Shown here: positions 20,967 through 22,123 of the stretch, in pieces
Layout of the letters: each line of letters opens with the position of its first letter
How positions within the stretch are numbered: position 1 is the stretch's first letter
Assembly (NCBI GenBank): GCA_905193485.1
Contig: CAJJOX010000010.1
Span: 1-22,123, forward strand
Length of the DNA stretch: 22,123 nucleotides
Direction of reading: 5' to 3'
DNA from: an uncultured Porphyromonadaceae bacterium
GTDB lineage: Bacteria; Bacteroidota; Bacteroidia; Bacteroidales; Muribaculaceae
The notes under the pieces: model-generated
What the model saw: the letters and a program-made list of their open reading frames with translations, nothing else
What the model was told of the DNA's origin: nothing
Databases searched by the model: none
Program-made: the position numbers and the translations under genes

Positions 20967-22123
20967 TGTCAGTATTCGATTATAAACGCCGGCCGACGCA
21001 CGAGGTTGCCGTCGGATCCACGCCTCTCGGTGCATCCGCCCCTGTCAGGATCCAGTCGATGGCCTCGGTGCCCACTACCGATACCGAAGCCTGTGTCAGC
21101 CAGGCGCGACGCATCATCGGCGCCGGAGCCGAATATCTGCGTTTCACCGCACAGGGCGTACGCGAGGCCGCCAACCTCGGCGAAATACGACGGCGCCTGC
21201 GTGCCGAAGGATTCGACACGCCGCTCGTGGCCGACATCCACTTCAATCCGCGTGCCGCTTTCGAAGCAGCCCTACAGGTCGAGAAAGTGCGCATCAACCC
21301 CGGCAATTTCGTCGATCCGGGACGCACGTTCAAGAAACTCGAATACACCGACGAAGAATATGCCCGCGAGCTTCAGCGAATCGACGACGCCCTGCGCCCG
21401 TTCATCGAGCTATGCGCCGCAAACTCCACAGCCATACGCATCGGGGTCAACCACGGTTCGCTGTCAGACCGCATCATGAGCCGCTACGGCGACACCCCCG
21501 CCGGCATGGTGGAAAGCGCCATGGAATTTCTGCGCGTGTGCCGCAAATATGATTTCGGCAATGTGGTCATCTCCATCAAGGCCTCCAATGTCACTGTAAT
21601 GGTCGAAACAGTGCGGCGGCTGGTCCGTGCCATGGATGCCGAAGACATGCACTTCCCGCTTCATCTGGGCGTCACCGAGGCCGGCGACGGCGAAGACGGA
21701 CGCATCAAATCGGCCTTGGGCATCGGTGCTTTATTGTCCGACGGAATGGGCGACACCATCCGCGTCTCACTGAGTGAGGAGCCGGAAGCCGAAATTCCCG
21801 TGGCACGCAAACTGGTCGACTACATCGTCGGGAGACAGGATCACCCATACATCCCCGGCATGGAGGCACCGGACTTCGACTACCTCTCTCCGACGAGGCG
21901 CAAAACGCAACCGGTGCGGAACATTGGCGGCGACCATCTGCCGGTAGTGCTTGCCGACCGCATGGACGGACGGACGGAGACCAACCCGCAATTCACGCCG
22001 GATTATATCTACGCCGGACGTGAACTGCCCGAACAGCCGGAAAAAGGTATGCAATACATCCTCGACGCCGACGTGTGGAAAGGAGAACCGGACACGTGGC
22101 CCGCTTTCAATTATGCCCAACTG
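20966..22123 (+). CDS. ispG: 4-hydroxy-3-methylbut-2-enyl diphosphate synthase IspG (partial)
   Basis: The first 386 codons of IspG (GcpE), which makes HMBPP in the MEP isoprenoid pathway using a [4Fe-4S] cluster. It starts at ATG 20966, overlapping the purE stop, and runs past the window end without a stop. Seen: VGSTPLGASAPVRIQSM near 17-33, GAEYLRFTAQGVREAANLGEIRRRL, LVADIHFNPRAAFEAAL, VRINPGNFVDPGR, and LHLGVTEAGDGEDGRIKSALGIGALLSDGMGDTIRVSL near 232-270. This is the TIM-barrel part. The remaining A* insert domain and the cluster cysteines lie beyond 22123; Bacteroidetes IspG is the long form of about 600 residues. Confidence 0.96.
   Translation, partial: MSVFDYKRRPTHEVAVGSTPLGASAPVRIQSMASVPTTDTEACVSQARRIIGAGAEYLRFTAQGVREAANLGEIRRRLRAEGFDTPLVADIHFNPRAAFEAALQVEKVRINPGNFVDPGRTFKKLEYTDEEYARELQRIDDALRPFIELCAANSTAIRIGVNHGSLSDRIMSRYGDTPAGMVESAMEFLRVCRKYDFGNVVISIKASNVTVMVETVRRLVRAMDAEDMHFPLHLGVTEAGDGEDGRIKSALGIGALLSDGMGDTIRVSLSEEPEAEIPVARKLVDYIVGRQDHPYIPGMEAPDFDYLSPTRRKTQPVRNIGGDHLPVVLADRMDGRTETNPQFTPDYIYAGRELPEQPEKGMQYILDADVWKGEPDTWPAFNYAQL

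Overview
This window comes from a Bacteroidales chromosome, probably a Muribaculaceae/Bacteroides-type gut bacterium. Reasons: promoters of the Bacteroidetes TAnnTTTG class, almost no Shine-Dalgarno sites, typical Bacteroidetes families (SAM_5-type tyrosine recombinase, a DUF3871-like protein, an ECF sigma joined to an outer-membrane barrel), and a housekeeping block rpoN / PAP2 membrane protein / purE / ispG of the long Bacteroidetes type. The exact genus cannot be read from the sequence.

Layout. (1) 1-9421: an AT-rich integrated element. It opens with an attachment-like repeat and a tyrosine recombinase. A probable maintenance block follows (274-aa and 163-aa unknowns, an SF2 helicase-like protein with an altered Walker A, a DUF3871-like protein). 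Next come a candidate structured RNA and a cargo block of five unrecognised small genes (one secreted, one three-TM, one lipoprotein). It ends at a tRNA-Phe-like gene with a hairpin inserted in its D-loop. No relaxase or conjugation gene is visible, so it looks like a small integrative or satellite-type element. (2) 9422-11131: an ATPase of the AAA_14/DUF4143 type on the minus strand, followed by another full copy of the attachment-like repeat. (3) 11.2-18.0 kb: accessory genes and gene wrecks: an orphan MNT nucleotidyltransferase, a zinc-ribbon protein, a DJ-1/PfpI protein, a double GNAT acetyltransferase, a YdeI-like fragment, a sigma/TM/beta-barrel fusion, a methyltransferase with a small lipoprotein, and a YhcG-type nuclease between 42-bp direct repeats. 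(4) 18.3 kb to the end: GC-rich core genome (rpoN, PAP2-like, purE, ispG), tightly packed; ispG runs off the window.

How it fits together: the left 11 kb looks like repeated integration at one ~41-bp composite site (copies at 21-61 and 11091-11131, with its two halves separated around the tRNA at 9167 and 9403). The most striking single gene is the 513-aa ORF at 13951. It puts an ECF sigma factor, one transmembrane helix, a periplasmic linker and an outer-membrane beta-barrel in one chain, potentially a one-protein envelope-to-promoter signalling device. Other items worth follow-up are the candidate RNA at about 6298-6570, the D-loop hairpin in the tRNA, and three exactly 51-bp palindromic intergenic repeats that occur only within the element.
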